Source: Phycisphaerae bacterium
GTDB lineage: Bacteria; Planctomycetota; Phycisphaerae; UBA1845
NCBI GenBank assembly: GCA_029260075.1
Contig: JAJDDY010000065.1
Location: 1-64,000, forward strand
Direction of reading: 5' to 3'
Length of the DNA stretch: 64,000 nucleotides
Position numbers and translations under genes: made by a program. The notes under the pieces are model-generated. The model ran no database searches and was not told the origin of the DNA. It saw nothing but the letters and a program-made list of their open reading frames with translations. Shown piece by piece: positions 45,639-53,877 of this stretch (within the stretch, counting starts at the first letter, position 1; every line of letters starts with the position of its first letter).

Positions 45639-46262
45639 CTACGTGCCGACGAGCGAGTACTTGCCGAACCCGATCCGCTTCACTTGCTTGAGCTGCGGAA
45701 GTGTGTTGCTGACCGCCTTGGTCAGGTCTTTCGCTTTGGTCTTGAAACCACCCTTGAGGATCCGCACGCCGATGTCGTTGGGGCTCATGGGCTTGGTGTG
45801 TTGGCTCAGCACGCGGACAATGTAATCCTTCAATGTTCCGGTGCGAAAACTCCCACCCTTGGACTTCTTCGCGTTGGTTGAACCAGCCGGACGACCAGGA
45901 CCACGTTTCCCAGGCGCCCGGACGACTGACTTGGTCGTGGTCATAGAACGACCGCCGAGCGAGCGCATGGCGTCTGCAATGGCGCCGATCTCACCATCGA
46001 TACCGACGCGCTGGGCGAGCAAGTTATCGTGGTATGCTTGCATTTCACCGAGGACGCGTGCCGCACCGTCACTGAACGACGCAGTGCTTCGGACCACCGT
46101 ACGGCCGCTGCCGCGTGGACGTCCCGGACCGCGTTTGGCCGTCGCGGGACTCGCCGACACCTTCTTCTTACCGGTGCCGTGGATCGTGCTGTTGTGTCTT
46201 GCCAAATGCGCCGCCATGGAAAAATTGCGTTTGCATCTTGCACACCTGAACTTCTTGGCCAT
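45639..46262 (-). CDS. C2H2 zinc finger / AT-hook / winged-helix DNA-binding protein
   Basis: 207 residues from ATG 46262 (MAKKFRC), with GGGAG seven nt upstream. A canonical C2H2 finger has Cys7, Cys10, His23 and His28 with Phe14 and Leu20 in the classic hydrophobic positions. Two AT-hook-like GRP motifs follow (KRGPGRPRGSGR at about 43-54 and KRGPGRPAG at 119-127) around a short helical segment (65-103). A C-terminal winged-helix-like domain (TLKDYIVRVLSQ, MSPNDIGVRILKGGF, KTKAKDLTKAVSNTLPQL, VKRIGFGKYSL) at about 144-205 closes the protein. Every module is DNA-binding, so a nucleoid-associated or regulatory role is inferred. It is transcribed away from the metallo-hydrolase gene across a MITE. 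Confidence 0.85.
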   Translation of the reverse strand: MAKKFRCARCKRNFSMAAHLARHNSTIHGTGKKKVSASPATAKRGPGRPRGSGRTVVRSTASFSDGAARVLGEMQAYHDNLLAQRVGIDGEIGAIADAMRSLGGRSMTTTKSVVRAPGKRGPGRPAGSTNAKKSKGGSFRTGTLKDYIVRVLSQHTKPMSPNDIGVRILKGGFKTKAKDLTKAVSNTLPQLKQVKRIGFGKYSLVGT

Positions 46263-46476
46263 TCTCATTCTCCCTTGTGTCAGCGGCCCGTGCGTTCCAA
46301 AAAAACTTCGCCAGTCCGACCATTGGACTGTTCACTACGGGGAACACACACGTTACCGCACTCTAGTCAGCCGCATCCTAACGCTCGCGCCCGGTGTCGG
46401 CAATGCCCCGCAATGTTTTTTTTGGGAAACCAGTACCACACCGTCGAAGAGATATTCCCGCCACTTCCAGGCCGGC

Positions 46477-46604
46477 CTTGGAGTGTGTTTGAGAAGGACT
46501 GCTTCGAACCAAGCCGCGACTGTCAGGCAGCGGATTGGGCACTTTAGCCGGACCGCTTCCTTACGGTCGCGGCCCCGGAAAAGACTTCCTAAGCATATTC
46601 TCAG
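46477..46604. repeat. MITE-like element, copy 10
   Basis: The left end GAGTGTGTTTGAGAAG begins near 46481 and the right end, inverted, CTGAGAATATGCTTAGGAAG, ends near 46604. The core is degenerate (CAAGCCGCGACTGTCAGGCA against TTCCTTACGGTCGCGGCC). It sits in the 571-bp divergent space between the zinc-finger and metallo-hydrolase genes, where nothing else is recognised. Confidence 0.6.
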
Positions 46605-46833
46605 CTCGCTGACTTTCGGACTGGCGACGCGTTGTGCCGACTGTCCACAGTGGGGTAAGTGCCTCGGGTGGCGTCGGCGAAGTGTTCACCGTAGCTTGGT
46701 GGCAGGGGCGGAGGCACGGCCGGCAAATACCGGCAACATTAGTCCCATGCCGCCAGGTAGAATGATACAGGCGATGCGGGCCTCGATACGAGCCAGTTAC
46801 CTGATGAATTCCCGATATGCGGAGAACGTGATC

Positions 46834-47769
46834 ATGCAACGATTATCGATAGTCCTTTGTTTGATGCTCGCAACACTCTGTTGCTCCCACGCGGACAACG
46901 ATGAATCCATAGTGGCGGTAGCTCCCCGACCGGACTCGGATAGCTACATCGTGCTCCTGGGCACCGGTACCCCCAATGCCGACCCGGAACGATCCGGACC
47001 GGCCGTCGCGATAATAGTTTCTGGAACGCCGTATCTTGTGGATTGTGGTCCGGGAGTGGTTCGACGCGCCGCGGCGGCCAAGCGACGCGGTTGGAATGCC
47101 CTAGCCGTGACTAATCTCACCACGCTGTTCGTAACCCACCTTCACTCCGACCACACACTGGGATACCCAGACCTGATCTTCACACCATGGGTATTGGGTC
47201 GAGAGAGGCCGCTGAGCGTGTTCGGACCGCCTGGCATTAGCGCCATGACCGATCACATCTTGGCGGCCTACCGGGAAGATATTCGCATCCGACTGGATGG
47301 GCTTGAACCGGCGAATAGTCTCGGGTACAAGGTCCAAGCGAACGAAATAGCACCTGGCACCGTCTACACGGACGACAATGTTACTGTAAGAGCATTCTCG
47401 GTACCCCACGGATCATGGAAACACAGTTTCGGCTACCGCTTTGAGACCGCAGACCGGGTTATCGTCGTATCCGGAGACACGACCCCCAGTGATATCCTGG
47501 TGCGGAACGCTCAGGGTTGTGACGTGCTCATTCACGAGGTGTATTCACAGGTCGGATTCGAGCGGCGCCCGCCGGAATGGCAAGAGTATCACTCGCAATT
47601 CCACACATCGACGGTCGAATTGGCGGCCATCGCCAACCGCGTTCGGCCCAAGCTCTTAGTCCTTTACCATCAGCTACTGTGGGGCGAAACCCCTGAGGAT
47701 CTCGTCAACGAGATTCGCGCGCACTACGACGGCGCCGTAGTGTTCGGGAACGACTTGGATAGCTATTGA
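46834..47769 (+). CDS. Exported MBL-fold metallo-hydrolase (RNase Z/arylsulfatase-like)
   Basis: 311 residues from ATG 46834, with GGAG upstream. A signal peptide (LSIVLCLMLATLCCSHA) precedes the metallo-beta-lactamase fold. The metal motif THLHSDH is at 101-107, with later ligands in PHGSWKHSFGYRF, VSGDTTPSD and LYHQLLW. The GTGTPNADPERSGPA loop is characteristic of the RNase Z/PhnP/phosphodiesterase-like branch, but the signal peptide excludes tRNA processing. A periplasmic phosphodiesterase or similar hydrolase is likely. The much longer open frame from 45841 overlaps the zinc-finger gene antisense and is not used. Confidence 0.87.
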   Translation: MQRLSIVLCLMLATLCCSHADNDESIVAVAPRPDSDSYIVLLGTGTPNADPERSGPAVAIIVSGTPYLVDCGPGVVRRAAAAKRRGWNALAVTNLTTLFVTHLHSDHTLGYPDLIFTPWVLGRERPLSVFGPPGISAMTDHILAAYREDIRIRLDGLEPANSLGYKVQANEIAPGTVYTDDNVTVRAFSVPHGSWKHSFGYRFETADRVIVVSGDTTPSDILVRNAQGCDVLIHEVYSQVGFERRPPEWQEYHSQFHTSTVELAAIANRVRPKLLVLYHQLLWGETPEDLVNEIRAHYDGAVVFGNDLDSY

Positions 47770-47811
47770 TGGCTCGGTCGCCGCGACATTCCGGTGGCCT
47801 GTCAGCGCTTC

Positions 47812-47855
47812 TTTGAGGAACTGAACTGGCCTGCGTGGCCCAGTTCTTCAAACGT
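47812..47855 (+). terminator. Long stem-loop after the metallo-hydrolase gene
   Basis: TTTGAGGAACTGAACTGGCC, TGCGT, GGCCCAGTTCTTCAAA forms a stem with one side bulge about 40 nt after the stop. There is no U-run, so it could act as a Rho-type pause or an mRNA 3' stabiliser rather than a classical terminator. Confidence 0.4.
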
Positions 47856-47896
47856 GGAGGACTCGAATCCAGAACCCAGTCGAGTTTCCCAACGTG

Positions 47897-48075
47897 CTTA
47901 GAAAGTCTCTGTCAAAGCCGCGCCCGTAACGGAGCGGACGATTGAAAGACGGTCGTGACGGCTTGAAAACGCTCCCTCACGGTCGCGGCTCGCTTCGGAT
48001 CGGATCGGTTTGGCGGGGTTTGGATTGGATTGGATCGGATCGGACGAACCCGTCACTTGATACGTGATACGCCAG
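47897..48075. repeat. MITE-like element, copy 11, with internal GGATY expansion
   Basis: The left part is CTTAGAAAGTCTCTGTC then AAGCCGCGCCCGTAACGGAG. The inverse core is CTCCCTCACGGTCGCGGCTC and the right end resembles copy 9 (GAACCCGTCACTTGA). Between 47996 and 48048 a GGATT/GGATC pentamer run has expanded, interrupted by GTTTGGCGGGGT. It looks like a chimera of the two end types. Confidence 0.6.
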
Positions 48076-48161
48076 TAGTGGCCCACGCATTGAGGTTCTG
48101 CGGGTAGCGCGGAATCGGGACGTTCGCCACGCAGATACCATGCTGACGACACGCGAGGCGA

Positions 48162-50801
48162 TTAGCCGCCGTCGCACCCGTTGGGTCTGAGCGTCTGGTC
48201 CCAACCCGGATCGGACGTGCCGCCTCCAGTGAGCAGGTCAATCACGCACAGCATGTCAGCCGGCGTTACCTCACCGCTCCGATCGCAATCGACGCTGTAG
48301 ATGCCCCACTCGGGGACAACCGTCCCGCGCAGAACCTGCACCAGCGCCACGACATCGCCCACGTCGGCCACGGCGCCACCTGAAACATTGGCCGGGTGCG
48401 AGGTGAACGTGCCGGCGCTGACCACGCCGCCGTCGCTTGTGTAAATGATTTTCGTGACAGCACCCGGCGTAATTGGCCGTGCTAAGTCGACAGTCCACGT
48501 CGCCGACCCCGACTCGCCGGAGACGACACGCTCCACAAAGTTCGCCGAAAGACTTGCCGGCGATTCGCAAAGTGAGAAGCAGTCGGCAGGTATCTGCGTT
48601 ACTGGAACGCCGCCAAGCCTGGCTTCGATCACGAACGAATCCAACACCCGACCGGAACCACCCGCTCCGGATGGCCTCCGAGCATCAACAACACCATCCG
48701 GCGGATCGAGCCAGGTGATGTCGACTTCGGGGCAGGGTTCGCGGCACGTCTCGCACAACTCTAACGCCGCAGTAACGCACAATTCGTCCCAATGAGTTTC
48801 GCAACAGAAGAAGTCAACTTGCGTGCAGACTTTCGTGCAGCAGGATGCATCGGAACAACCTCGGGACACCAGACAGTTGCCACCACCTTCCCGACACACA
48901 ACGTCACAGGACACCGGATCGCAAATCACGTCGCCGGAGCAGGGCTGCCCGTCCGAAGTGCCTCCGACGCAAAGAACGATTTCTTCGGTGCAGCAGCTCC
49001 CCTCGCTTCCCAAGCAAATGCCGACACTACATCTTTGCCCGTTCAAGTTGCAGGATTGCCCTCGCTCGAACTCGCGCGGGTCAGTTACGGGCTCGATAAA
49101 GAGACATTCGCGTTCCGTTATATCGAGGCAAGAATCGTCGTACGTACAGCACGCCGATGTGCCGCACGGCTTGCCGCCGTTGAAGGTGAACGGACCCGGA
49201 CAATCGCCGCCGGGGCAGTCAACCTGCCTCGTGCAGGGTTGACCGTCTCGGTTGCCGCCGTCGCAGGTGCTCTCGCATACGGAATTCTCCTGCCACAGGT
49301 CGGGAAACGCGCAGTTCATTTGCGCCCTCTCACGACAGACCGAGTCGCCGACGCAGGTTCCCTCCTGACAATTCTTGAGGCCAAGCGGACATGCACAGTC
49401 CCCATCGCCCACGCAGGAAAGACCGTCGAACGGTCCACCGATGCACGTCCGGTTGTCCGTGTGGATCATGTCGCAACAGGCACCGGTCGGCGGTGGGCCT
49501 TGGCAATGGATTGTTATCTCAAATCCGCCGCCGCAACCCGTGACATTCGCCGGAAAGCTCCAACCACCCTCGCCAAATTCCGCGAGTACATCCTGTGTTC
49601 CACCAAGCGCAGGGCTGACGCAGGTGGCTATGGGTCCGACCTGTTTGCTCGATGTACGAATGACCATCCAATAGTTCTGCTGGGTTAGTAGAATCGGCGT
49701 ATCGAACTCAGCGCGAACGAGTTGGACGTCATCACCAATGATGCTCGACTGGCGTACCGTGCCAGGGATCAAGCCGCTCACTTCCGGATCAACGTCGCTC
49801 AGGTTGGTATGCAGTTGGGTTCGAACCACACCAAGACTGCCTAGCGACTGGCCGCGAAACCCCACGGTGTATCCGACCATGTTGCACCGATTCGGGCTTA
49901 CCGAAAGCGAAATTTGCTCGGCCACAAGGCGCGTCCCGTCGGGTGTGAATGGCCTACCTCCTTGGTTGCTGTTCACGTACGTCGGGTAGGTGTCGACGCA
50001 AGTTCCGCGTACGTACAACTCGACGTGGAAGCTGGAGTGCGGGGCGGCGGGGAATCCACCGACCGTGGTGGTGCAGGACCCGCCTGGGAAATCAAAGCTG
50101 TCGGCGGAGAACCCGACAAGTGCGGGTCCGGCAAGAAACACGCCGGCGTTTTCGCGGCTGAAGGTCAGCGCGAGGTAGAGCGCGTTGGGAATGACAACGC
50201 TGGTGGATTTGGGGATGACGACCTCGACGTCGTAGACGCCGTTGTCGGGGGCCTCAAAAAAACCGGTGGTGCCGGGGATGGGTACGGGTGCGGTCGAACT
50301 TCCCGGGCAGGTTTCATACAGGGCATACTTGACGGCGTACGGCCCGGCGCCGCTGAGGTCGCCTTGATTATCGCCCGAGACGCGAAAGACATATCGATCG
50401 AGCATGCAAGTCGAAGCGCCGGTCGTGATGATGTCATCCGCAATCCGTGCCCCGGCCGCCGGGCTGAAAACGTGCTGCCCGAGTGTGTTGCTGTAGGCAA
50501 GCCGAGACGTCGACACCGGACCGAACTCACGGAGTTGCATGCCGCCAGACGTAGTGCCCGCGATGAGACGAACGCGGTGCGCGCTCGAACCGCCGGGCTG
50601 CGTCAACGCTTCCGGCGGAGCCATCTTAGCTGATTGAATTGCTCGGCGAACCGGAGTCTCACTCGCGGCGCTCGATGCGACCGGCTGAGCACACGCTTGA
50701 GAAAGTGAGATGAGAGCGAACACCACGGCAAGCTCGAAACCGAACGCGACGCCAAGCGATGACCTGCGACCCATGCGGTCTTTCCGACAATCGATGCGCA
50801 T
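48162..50801 (-). CDS. Large exported Cys-rich protein with C-terminal dockerin-like repeat
   Basis: 879 residues from ATG 50801 (MRIDCRKDR), with AGGGGG seven nt upstream. A signal peptide of the long type (VAFGFELAVVFALISLSQACA) is followed by beta-sandwich-like regions (about 60-430). Next is a Cys-rich stretch (about 440-700) with repeated C-x-GG-x2-DG-x-PC-x4-DC units such as CIGGPFDGLSC, CDGGNRDGQPC and CVGGTSDGQPC. The end carries DVGDVVALVQVLRG and DCDRSGEVTPADMLCVIDLL, a two-helix Ca-loop dockerin I pattern. Probably displayed on or released from the cell surface. No enzymatic domain recognised. Confidence 0.8.
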   Translation of the reverse strand: MRIDCRKDRMGRRSSLGVAFGFELAVVFALISLSQACAQPVASSAASETPVRRAIQSAKMAPPEALTQPGGSSAHRVRLIAGTTSGGMQLREFGPVSTSRLAYSNTLGQHVFSPAAGARIADDIITTGASTCMLDRYVFRVSGDNQGDLSGAGPYAVKYALYETCPGSSTAPVPIPGTTGFFEAPDNGVYDVEVVIPKSTSVVIPNALYLALTFSRENAGVFLAGPALVGFSADSFDFPGGSCTTTVGGFPAAPHSSFHVELYVRGTCVDTYPTYVNSNQGGRPFTPDGTRLVAEQISLSVSPNRCNMVGYTVGFRGQSLGSLGVVRTQLHTNLSDVDPEVSGLIPGTVRQSSIIGDDVQLVRAEFDTPILLTQQNYWMVIRTSSKQVGPIATCVSPALGGTQDVLAEFGEGGWSFPANVTGCGGGFEITIHCQGPPPTGACCDMIHTDNRTCIGGPFDGLSCVGDGDCACPLGLKNCQEGTCVGDSVCRERAQMNCAFPDLWQENSVCESTCDGGNRDGQPCTRQVDCPGGDCPGPFTFNGGKPCGTSACCTYDDSCLDITERECLFIEPVTDPREFERGQSCNLNGQRCSVGICLGSEGSCCTEEIVLCVGGTSDGQPCSGDVICDPVSCDVVCREGGGNCLVSRGCSDASCCTKVCTQVDFFCCETHWDELCVTAALELCETCREPCPEVDITWLDPPDGVVDARRPSGAGGSGRVLDSFVIEARLGGVPVTQIPADCFSLCESPASLSANFVERVVSGESGSATWTVDLARPITPGAVTKIIYTSDGGVVSAGTFTSHPANVSGGAVADVGDVVALVQVLRGTVVPEWGIYSVDCDRSGEVTPADMLCVIDLLTGGGTSDPGWDQTLRPNGCDGG

Positions 50802-51332
50802 TTCGTATCCCCCTACTCGTTCAAACAAGTCGGAAGTATCGCAATATCGCCGCTCGAAACACGCGCACGCGACTGAAGCCATACAGTTTCAAACTGGGCG
50901 ATCGCAATGACATGATACCCGAATCTTGGCCGACTTGTGGCGGCTTGGCCGCCGGCCCCTTGGTTCCCCCGAACCTGTTCACGTTCAAACTGGATGCCAG
51001 CCACTCGCACCCGACGCCGTTGGTTCTTCCCCAGAGTCCAATAATCGTAGGCAACATTTGCACGCACTTCCACACGATCAATCTATCCAACAGGGCTGCC
51101 GCCCATGAATGGCGGGCGTTCCCTGCCGGCGACAACAGGAATGGTTGAACGAAAACGGTACGCTCTCTATCAGCCTGCGGCACTGGCGGGTATTCTGAAC
51201 TGTCGTCGTCCGCTCGGGGGTGACAACGACCGATGTCTTCGTCGGCAGGGAAAAATGTCGACGGTTCGGCGCGTGGAAGTGGGTTCCACGCTTGTTCAAC
51301 AAGTGAACAATCATTCGATAATGCGAGGTGTG
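50802..51332. other. Divergent intergenic region with two palindromes
   Basis: 531 bp between the Cys-rich gene (minus) and the hydrolase gene (plus). The promoter-proximal palindromes near 51271-51310 are listed separately. No gene with recognisable features is seen in the rest. Confidence 0.35.
51271..51310. promoter_or_regulatory. Two adjacent operator-like palindromes
   Basis: GCGTGGAA, GTGGG, TTCCACGC (51271-51291) and TTGTTCA, ACAAG, TGAACAA (51292-51310) abut each other. Each is a perfect inverted repeat with a 5-nt centre. TTGTTC could also be a -35 with GATAAT (51317-51322) as -10 at 19-nt spacing, which would make the hydrolase mRNA nearly leaderless. Confidence 0.4.
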
Positions 51333-52040
51333 ATGATAGCGACACGAACGTTCAAGAAACCGTCTCGACTTCTGCCTCGAGCACTGGCGTGTTCGGTAGG
51401 CCTGTCGATGGCCTTCACCGCCCTCGCTCAAGCCGATGGCGATGGCATTGAGTCGAAGTGGACCAAGGTGGACGGTGGCAAGGTTCATTACCTACAGGCC
51501 GGACCGAAAACGGGCGTTCCGATTCTTCTGTTGCACGGTGGGCGATTTCAAGCCGAGACTTGGCGCAAGACCCGTACGTTGAAAGTGTTCTCCAACGCCG
51601 GGTACTACGTAGCGGCTGTCGACTTGCCCGGGTTCGGCAAGACACCCAGCGCGAAGACCGAGCCGGGTGTGTGGCTTGGCAAGTTGATCGTCGCGCTCGA
51701 CCTTGATCGACCCGTTCTGGTGTCGCCGTCGATGAGCGGTCGATTCTCCATGCCGTTCGTCGTCGAACATTCGGATCGTCTTCGCGCGTTTGTAGCCGTC
51801 GCCCCGGTCAGCGTAGCGCGACATGAGCGTGCCCTGTCTCGCATCAGCGTGCCGCTGCTGGCGATTTGGGGCGAGCGTGACAAGGTGATACCGCTTGCGC
51901 ATGCTGATCTATTGGTCAAACACGCACCGCATTGTCGCAAGGTCATCGTCCCCAAGGCCGGGCACGCGTTGTACATGGACGATGCCGCATCGTTCCATAA
52001 GGAGCTGCTGAAGTTCTTCGGGGAGCTCAAAACGCCGTAG
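51333..52040 (+). CDS. Exported ABHD14-like alpha/beta hydrolase
   Basis: 235 residues from ATG 51333, preceded by GAGG (ATG 51321 also possible). A signal peptide (ALACSVGLSMAFTALAQA) is followed by the hydrolase fold: ILLLHGGRFQAETW (oxyanion loop), AAVDLPGFGKTP, the nucleophile elbow in VSPSMSGRFSMPF, the acid in WGERDKVIP and the base in KAGHALYMD. The S-P-S-x-S-G elbow in place of G-x-S-x-G is characteristic of ABHD14/CIB proteins. Mammalian ABHD14B is reported to be a lysine deacetylase and hydrolase; the bacterial exported form has no assigned substrate. Confidence 0.82.
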   Translation: MIATRTFKKPSRLLPRALACSVGLSMAFTALAQADGDGIESKWTKVDGGKVHYLQAGPKTGVPILLLHGGRFQAETWRKTRTLKVFSNAGYYVAAVDLPGFGKTPSAKTEPGVWLGKLIVALDLDRPVLVSPSMSGRFSMPFVVEHSDRLRAFVAVAPVSVARHERALSRISVPLLAIWGERDKVIPLAHADLLVKHAPHCRKVIVPKAGHALYMDDAASFHKELLKFFGELKTP

Positions 52041-52082
52041 GGCATCGTCAGCTATCCGCTGACGGGTTGGGTGGCCATGGCC

Positions 52083-52222
52083 TTAGTGCTTGTATGAGAA
52101 GGACCGTTGCGATCTGCGAACGCGAGGGGGCGATTGCAAGCTGTCGCGACCGGCTTGCGAACGTCCGCTTCCTTACGGGCGCGGCTCGGTTAACCCGTCG
52201 TTCGATGTGCGACATTATCTAT
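52083..52222. repeat. MITE-like element, copy 12
   Basis: TTAG (52083) followed by TGCTTGTATGAGAAG on the left; CGTTCGATGTGCGAC up to CTAT (52219-52222) on the right. Only one core arm is well preserved (CTTCCTTACGGGCGCGGCTC). The right boundary holds the TAG stop of the SerA-like gene. The element separates convergent genes. Confidence 0.6.
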
Positions 52223-53436
52223 TCGCCTGGCAGTTTCGCCTGCGTGACTGCGAAGATGTGCTCGTTGCCGGATCGTATGTTCGTCACCACCGCATCGTCC
52301 AGCGGTGCATCCACCTGGATTTGAGCACACGCGGATTCCGCGCCGGTACAGATTATGTTGTCCATCTCTTCGACGTTGACACCGGCTTGCCTGATGGCAA
52401 GGAGTGTGTGGGCGAGCACGCCGGGTCGGTTCTTGTGACGAACAACGACCACATACTTAGCCCGAGTCTTGGCGTTGATGTTCACGCAGTTACGCACGTG
52501 GCCGGTGTGCATGTAGTGCATGACGATGTCTACGGCCTCGGCGCCGATGGCGGATTGCGCCTGCTGCGTCGACGCGCCGCAATGATGCGTTCCATAGACC
52601 ACGCCCCCACCGCTCACGATCGGATTCGTAAACGTCGCCTTGGCTGTCCCGGGTTCTTCCGGGTACACATCGAGGCCAACGCGTAGGTCGCGTTCCGTCA
52701 TCAACTCGGCGAGGGCCTCATAGTCCAACACGTCAGCGCGGGCCGTGTTGATGACGTAGCTTCCCGGCTTGAGTCGACGTAGCACATCGCGGTTGATCAG
52801 GTTCTTCGTTTCCGGTGCAGACGCGACGTGAATCGAAAGAATGTCGCATCGATCGGCGACTTCCGCCACACCGTCGACACCACGCACACCGAGGGATTCC
52901 GCCTGCTCGTCGGTTAGCGAACGACTCCAAGCCACCACGGGCATTTCGAACGCCAAGGCGCGGGCGATGACGGCCTGACCGATCGGTCCGGTTCCCACTA
53001 CGCCGAGCGTGCGACCCTTCAGACCTCTTGCTTTGCCATACTCTTTCTTGTCCCAAACGCCCTTTCGCAGATCGTTTACACCTTCGACGATACGGCGGTC
53101 CAACGCCAGGATCAGTCCCATCGTCAACTCCGCAACGGCGATCGCGTTCTTACCGGGACAGTTGGCCACGAGCACACTTTGCCGCGATGCGGCCTCCAAG
53201 TCGATCGTGTTCACCCCGGCGCCGGCGCGCACCACCACGCCCAAGTCAGCACTGGCCTCCAACATTTCGGCGGAGACCTTCGTCCCGCGGACGATCAAAA
53301 CGCGCGGAGTGTGCTGGATGATGGCGTCGCGAAGGGTGTCACCGGTGAGCGTCGGGTCGTGCGTGATGTCGCACCCGCCCTCCTTGAGTTGAGCAACACG
53401 GGGCAACTCGAAACTGTCAGCGATAAGTACATTCAT
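52219..53436 (-). CDS. serA: D-3-phosphoglycerate dehydrogenase-like protein with ACT domain
   Basis: 405 residues from ATG 53436 (MNVLIADSFE). It is a D-2-hydroxyacid dehydrogenase, first step of serine synthesis if SerA proper. NAD-binding GVVGTGPIGQAV lies in the middle, with catalytic Arg/Glu/His in NTARADVLDYEAL, GLDVYPEEPG and GTHHCGAST, and a C-terminal ACT domain (VVVRHKNRPGVLAHTLLAIR) for allosteric serine-type control. The length matches the short SerA type. Cytosolic. No other serine genes are adjacent, so other 2-hydroxyacids are not excluded. The TAG stop is at the MITE boundary. Confidence 0.87.
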   Translation of the reverse strand: MNVLIADSFELPRVAQLKEGGCDITHDPTLTGDTLRDAIIQHTPRVLIVRGTKVSAEMLEASADLGVVVRAGAGVNTIDLEAASRQSVLVANCPGKNAIAVAELTMGLILALDRRIVEGVNDLRKGVWDKKEYGKARGLKGRTLGVVGTGPIGQAVIARALAFEMPVVAWSRSLTDEQAESLGVRGVDGVAEVADRCDILSIHVASAPETKNLINRDVLRRLKPGSYVINTARADVLDYEALAELMTERDLRVGLDVYPEEPGTAKATFTNPIVSGGGVVYGTHHCGASTQQAQSAIGAEAVDIVMHYMHTGHVRNCVNINAKTRAKYVVVVRHKNRPGVLAHTLLAIRQAGVNVEEMDNIICTGAESACAQIQVDAPLDDAVVTNIRSGNEHIFAVTQAKLPGE

Positions 53437-53689
53437 GGCGATGATCTCGGTCAAAGTAGAGGCTGGTCTTCGCCCGACCTGCGTGATCGGGGTCTCGACC
53501 GCGCATCGTCGGCGAGTGCGGCGACGACGTCAACCGGGATTCCAGCTGCATCGCGTCGGGGGCTTTGTGGTTCGGGCGCACCCGCCCAACCTCTCGATGG
53601 GGCGAGCGCAAAAAAACGTTCCGCGCCGGAGTCATTTTTCCGACACGGAACGGTGATGAGTCACACAAACGGGCGTCGATTTCGCGCCG
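53437..53689. other. Intergenic region upstream of the SerA-like gene
   Basis: Nothing recognised apart from scattered G/C-rich sequence. The SerA-like gene promoter must lie here on the minus strand but no clear pair was found. Confidence 0.3.
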
Positions 53690-53836
53690 CCACGTTGATC
53701 AAGATCGCCTTGCGAACAATGCAGGTATTCAAGCGCGCCACCGCGCACCCGCATGTGAAGACGGGACTTGCCCTCGTCAAGAGGCGGAAATCGCTAATGG
53801 ATCACCGGCTGGAAGCCAGTGCCACACTTTCATGAC
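53690..53836. repeat. Family B repeat, uninterrupted copy
   Basis: This contains GGTATTCAAGCGCG, the GACGGGACTTGCCC/AAGAGGCGGAAATCG block, GCTAATGGATCACCGGCTGG and AGTGCCACACTTTC. It is the intact reference for the empty target site of MITE copy 5. The ends are more degraded than at 14156. Confidence 0.6.
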
Positions 53837-53877
53837 AGGCTGCTAAGCATTCGCCGGTCAACAGCGCGTCCACACTT

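Noticed and set aside
45841-46833. Long plus-strand open frame ahead of the metallo-hydrolase
   Set aside because: It is antisense to the zinc-finger gene and crosses a MITE; the signal peptide and ribosome site place the true start at 46834.
47850-47875. tRNA-like T-arm (GGATTCGAGTCC on the minus strand, also near 11877)
   Set aside because: No matching acceptor, D or anticodon arms could be found around either site; treated as a short shared repeat.
48792-49688. 298-codon plus-strand open frame
   Set aside because: It is the shadow of the Cys-rich dockerin gene, has no ribosome site, and has a composition typical of an antisense frame.
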